From an uncultured Saprospiraceae bacterium (lineage in GTDB: Bacteria > Bacteroidota > Bacteroidia > Chitinophagales > Saprospiraceae): DNA of 9,568 nucleotides. Positions within the stretch are counted from its first letter, which is position 1; each line of letters opens with the position of its first letter. The stretch lies in contig CALCSX010000256.1 of NCBI GenBank assembly GCA_937894165.1, positions 1 to 9,568 of the forward strand, written 5' to 3'. A model generated the notes under the pieces. The model saw only the letters and a list, made by a program, of their open reading frames with translations, had not been told where the DNA came from and ran no database searches. Both the position numbers and the translations under genes were made by a program. Below are positions 7,540 through 9,568 of this stretch, piece by piece.

Positions 7540-8160
7540 ATGATAAGTGTAGAATTAAAAGAAATAGCGAAACGGTTCAATCAATCATGGATCATTAAGC
7601 ATGCTACATTTACCATTAACCAAAATGAAATAATTGCGCTGACGGGATCAAATGGTTCCGGAAAATCTACACTTCTTAAAATCATTTCCTCAGCACTAAG
7701 CCCATCACAGGGTAATATTAAATTTTTTCTCGGTTCTGATCTTGTGAAAGAATATGAACTTTTTAGATATTTAAGTTACTGTGCACCCTATTTGAATCTA
7801 ATTGAAGAACTGACTGTATCTGAATCGATTGAATTTCATTCTAAATTTAAGAATTTTAGAGGGAACATCACTCCGGAGTTGGTTTTACAACAAAGTTTGT
7901 TGAGTGATCATTCGAACAAATATGTAAAAGACCTTTCTTCAGGCATGCAACAGCGATTGAAATTAACTTTAGCAATACTTACTGAATCAACGCTACTTCT
8001 TTTAGATGAGCCTACGAGTTATTTGGACAATAAAAGCAAATCATGGTATCATGAGATGTTGCGTGAAAATCTTTCGGGAAGAACGGTTATAATTGCATCA
8101 AATGATCAAGAAGATTTAAGTATTTGTCAAAGGGTATTCAATGTTGAAGAATTCAAATAG
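7540..8160 (+). CDS. Small ABC transporter ATP-binding protein (CcmA-like size and layout), no permease in window
   Basis: A single nucleotide-binding domain of 206 residues with no membrane segment. Seen directly: Walker A GSNGSGKST (36-44), ABC signature LSSGMQQRL (132-140) and Walker B LLLLDEPTS (152-160) with Asp156-Glu157, followed by the D-loop YLDN. Two normally conserved positions look replaced: the Q-loop region reads LSYCAPYLN (78-86) with no Gln, and the switch His position reads ASNDQED, with Asn188 where THD is usual. Length and layout (GSNG-GKST, then L-x-LT-x-E/S) resemble CcmA, the 207-residue ATPase of the CcmAB cytochrome c maturation system, but this is a guess and a generic transporter ATPase remains possible. 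It starts 3 bp after the lpxA stop, so it belongs to the lpx operon. Its membrane partner is not present: the next 524 bp are non-coding and the gene after that is on the other strand. Confidence 0.85.
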   Translation: MISVELKEIAKRFNQSWIIKHATFTINQNEIIALTGSNGSGKSTLLKIISSALSPSQGNIKFFLGSDLVKEYELFRYLSYCAPYLNLIEELTVSESIEFHSKFKNFRGNITPELVLQQSLLSDHSNKYVKDLSSGMQQRLKLTLAILTESTLLLLDEPTSYLDNKSKSWYHEMLRENLSGRTVIIASNDQEDLSICQRVFNVEEFK

Positions 8161-8275
8161 GTGTTACGGATCTATAAAAATTTTGAGACATTGAGAGAAA
8201 ATTTTAAAGAAAAATCTGGAGAAAAATGGTAATGAATGCGGTGTCCGATGGAATAAGGGGAGAGAAGAAGCTTTA

Positions 8276-8472
8276 TCGATTATCGAGAAAATGAAAATTC
8301 TGGAGTGCAACGATTGGATTTTAGAAATATTAAATCGGGTTTTGGGAGAAGATAATTTCATTTGAAAATAAAAATATCGATTATCGAGAAAAAATAAGCT
8401 TTGGCAATTTCCATTTTCGATTATCGAGAATTTTCTAGTCCAAATTAATTCAATTATCTCGAAAATCGAGAA
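8276..8472 (+). repeat. Cluster of four TCGATTATCGAGAA repeats
   Basis: The 14-mer TCGATTATCGAGAA occurs exactly at 8276-8289, 8377-8390 and 8417-8430, and with two changes (TCGAAAATCGAGAA) at 8459-8472. Start-to-start distances are 101, 40 and 42 bp. Each exact copy contains the odd-centred dyad TCGAT-T-ATCGA. The fourth copy sits in a different dyad, TCTCGA (8457-8462) / TCGAGA (8466-8471), with a 3-bp centre. The conserved right flank is GAGAA. The cluster could be protein-binding sites or members of a dispersed intergenic repeat family. It is not a CRISPR array: the units are too short and the spacing uneven. Confidence 0.85.
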
Positions 8473-8549
8473 CAATTTTAGCTTACTCATCCCAATTTAC
8501 CGTTTTCCTCTTGATCCTTTCTCTTTCCTAATCCCCTCACAATCCCATT

Positions 8550-8563
8550 TGATAAATTTATCA
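8550..8563. repeat. Perfect 14-bp AT-rich palindrome
   Basis: TGATAAATTTATCA is its own reverse complement, with no central gap. It sits in a pyrimidine-rich stretch about 120 bp beyond the 3' end of the AbiEi-like gene. The short run of T that follows (8566-8571) could suggest a terminator, but a stem of mostly AT pairs with no loop would be weak. A dimeric regulator site is an alternative. Confidence 0.6.
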
Positions 8564-8610
8564 TGCTTTTTCTCCTAGAAACTCCATTTCCTCCCCTTTT
8601 TCCTCATATA

Positions 8611-8641
8611 AGCGCAGGGCTAACCCGCTATCTGCCGGCAG
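8611..8641. repeat. GC-rich double hairpin, REP-like island
   Basis: Two adjacent inverted repeats stand out from the AT-rich surroundings. The first spans 8611-8629: outer AGC/GCT and inner GGG (8617-8619) / CCC (8624-8626) around a CTAA loop, with a 3-nt bulge (8614-8616). The second is a perfect 10-bp palindrome, CTGCCGGCAG, at 8632-8641. The site begins 44 bp past the stop of the AbiEi-like gene (minus strand). Neither side has an adjacent T-run, so it is not a canonical intrinsic terminator. It may be a REP-type intergenic palindrome or an mRNA 3' stabilising structure. Confidence 0.55.
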
Positions 8642-8684
8642 CCTTAACTATATCTATAAACTTTTTACTATTTTTATCGTCAAA

Positions 8685-9563
8685 TCAACCTGTCCGCTTT
8701 CCTTCCTGCTGTTTCATAAACCACTCTATAAATCTCTTCCTAAAGTCCTCGTCCAAACTCTTCAAACCTCCACCGAAATATGGGGATACAAATACTAAAT
8801 AGCCCTTTTTAATCTCCTGTTTTACCCGCTGGCACTTATTCCTACAGGGTTCTAGCTCATCAAAAAATATACACCCTTTCAAAATCTCCCCACTCCCCTT
8901 CAGTCGGATCGGCTCTCCCGATTCAAATCGCTCGAATCTCCAATAAGGCAGCAATTTATGGGATCCTCTCACTACCAAATTCTCCAATATCTCTTCCTCA
9001 TCAAATACCTCTTCTACTATTTCTATTCCCTCATCAGTCGGTTTTAAATACCCGGCTTTCTTCAGTTGACTCAGATAGTAATACATAGTCGACACCGCTA
9101 TATCAAATATCTTCGCCAATTCCTTCGCTGATTTTCCCACCAACTCCGGCTGAGTCAAGAAGCCTTCCCTAATCGCTGAGCCGTTCATACTCTTTATCCG
9201 TGATTCATTCAGCTGCTCGTCAAACTTGTTCTCCTTGACCCTCTTCTTCATTTCTTCCGGTCCATGCCAATCAGCAAAAAATAAAATACCATCCTTCTCA
9301 AGATAACTTATCCCCTCTTCTTCTAAATATTTTTGACTGGGTTTATAAAGCTTATTCACTATAAAAAGCATTTTCTCAGTCTTTATTTTCGGAACAAGTT
9401 CTCTTAGAGGTTTCTCTCTCGGCTGGTCTCTACAGATTATTGTATATATCTCACCGCCTATCCAACCGATTCCTTCTTTCCCATTTTCAAACATGACATA
9501 ATCAACCGGGATTCCATAATGATCAAAAAATTCTTGAAGATTCAATTCTACTACATGTCTCAT
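8685..9563 (-). CDS. Winged-helix protein resembling AbiEi-type (type IV toxin-antitoxin) antitoxin; tentative
   Basis: A 292-residue, probably cytosolic protein with no signal peptide or membrane helix. The N-terminal half is an alpha/beta segment containing LFIVNKLYKPSQKYLEEEG (66-84) and then ISYLEKDGILFF, which resembles the conserved core of AbiEi-like proteins (substituent-binding or nuclease-like fold before the HTH). Residues about 135-173 form a probable winged helix (SAKELAKIFDIAVSTMYYYL, then KKAGYL), followed by RGSHKLLPYWRFERF (199-213), similar in place to the LRPKLLLGRFR segment of that family. The C-terminal extension has Cys231, Cys240 and Cys244. In type IV systems such antitoxins repress their operon and counter the AbiEii nucleotidyltransferase, but no AbiEii-like gene lies downstream. 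Codon choice (ATA for Ile, AAG, AGA/AGG) looks unlike lpxA or recN, hinting at acquisition. The start is taken at 9563; the frame stays open to the window edge, so a longer protein is possible. Confidence 0.7.
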   Translation of the reverse strand: MRHVVELNLQEFFDHYGIPVDYVMFENGKEGIGWIGGEIYTIICRDQPREKPLRELVPKIKTEKMLFIVNKLYKPSQKYLEEEGISYLEKDGILFFADWHGPEEMKKRVKENKFDEQLNESRIKSMNGSAIREGFLTQPELVGKSAKELAKIFDIAVSTMYYYLSQLKKAGYLKPTDEGIEIVEEVFDEEEILENLVVRGSHKLLPYWRFERFESGEPIRLKGSGEILKGCIFFDELEPCRNKCQRVKQEIKKGYLVFVSPYFGGGLKSLDEDFRKRFIEWFMKQQEGKRTG

Positions 9564-9568
9564 AATAA

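Larger units (their letters stand above)
8161..8684. other. 524-bp non-coding region with repeats, palindromes and a strand-composition switch
   Basis: No credible gene was found here. The longest reading frame (108 codons, minus strand, 8164-8490) encodes a Phe/Ile/Ser-rich low-complexity product that simply reads through the repeats. The plus strand is G-rich and C-poor at the left (about 12 G to 4 C in 8161-8220) and reverses to C-rich (about 18 C to 3 G in 8521-8580). Inside are four copies of a TCGATTATCGAGAA-type repeat, a perfect 14-bp palindrome and a GC-rich hairpin pair, annotated separately. The region lies between convergent transcription units (the lpx operon and the AbiEi-like gene), so terminators are expected, but no classical GC stem plus T-run was recognised. 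Confidence 0.75.

Noticed and set aside
8276..8472. Possible CRISPR array
   Set aside because: Units are only 14 bp, intervals are 101, 40 and 42 bp, and no cas gene is present.
8164..8490. 108-codon minus-strand open frame in the repeat region
   Set aside because: Low-complexity Phe/Ile/Ser-rich product produced by reading through the TCGATTATCGAGAA copies and pyrimidine-rich strand; no family resemblance and no recognisable ribosome binding site.
8563..8802. 79-codon plus-strand open frame overlapping the end of the AbiEi-like gene
   Set aside because: Antisense to a better supported coding region and crosses the GC-rich hairpins; no recognisable domain.

Overview
The window looks like a chromosomal segment of a Bacteroidota member, probably near Cytophagales/Cyclobacteriaceae (the order is an inference). 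It is AT-rich and carries a fused lpxC-fabZ gene, an arrangement known from Bacteroidota and relatives. Several genes are preceded by octamers matching TAnnTTTG, the -7 element of the Bacteroidota primary sigma factor, and strong Shine-Dalgarno sequences are rare. The lpx genes and a type I enoyl-ACP reductase indicate a Gram-negative cell that makes lipid A.

Layout. Positions 1-4170 are on the minus strand. Reading from right to left they are hemC and hemD (tetrapyrrole synthesis, 23 bp apart), a 100-bp gap with a candidate promoter, then recN (double-strand break repair) and fabI (fatty acid elongation, cut by the left edge of the window), 11 bp apart. A 75-bp divergent intergenic region (4171-4245) separates hemC from a plus-strand envelope operon: lpxD, lpxC/fabZ, lpxA and a small ABC ATPase. 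The last three genes are packed with gaps of only 1 and 3 bp. LpxA, LpxC and LpxD carry out the first three committed steps of lipid A synthesis. FabZ and FabI act in the fatty acid cycle that supplies and competes for the hydroxyacyl-ACP substrate, so much of the window deals with membrane and outer-membrane acyl chains.

The right end is accessory in character. After the ABC ATPase come 524 bp without a credible gene (8161-8684). This stretch holds three exact copies and one variant of a 14-bp dyad-containing repeat, a perfect 14-bp palindrome, a GC-rich pair of inverted repeats, and a sharp switch from G-rich to C-rich on the plus strand. Beyond it, on the minus strand, is a 292-residue protein with a winged-helix-like segment that resembles AbiEi-type (type IV toxin-antitoxin) antitoxins, but with no toxin gene next to it in the window. 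Its codon use looks different from its neighbours.

No RNA genes, CRISPR arrays, insertion sequences or integrases were seen. Most of the window is conserved housekeeping sequence. The parts that merit a second look are the 8161-9568 region, the unusual nucleotide-binding motifs of the ABC ATPase, and the inverted repeat over the recN promoter. I found no clear evidence of a wholly new system.
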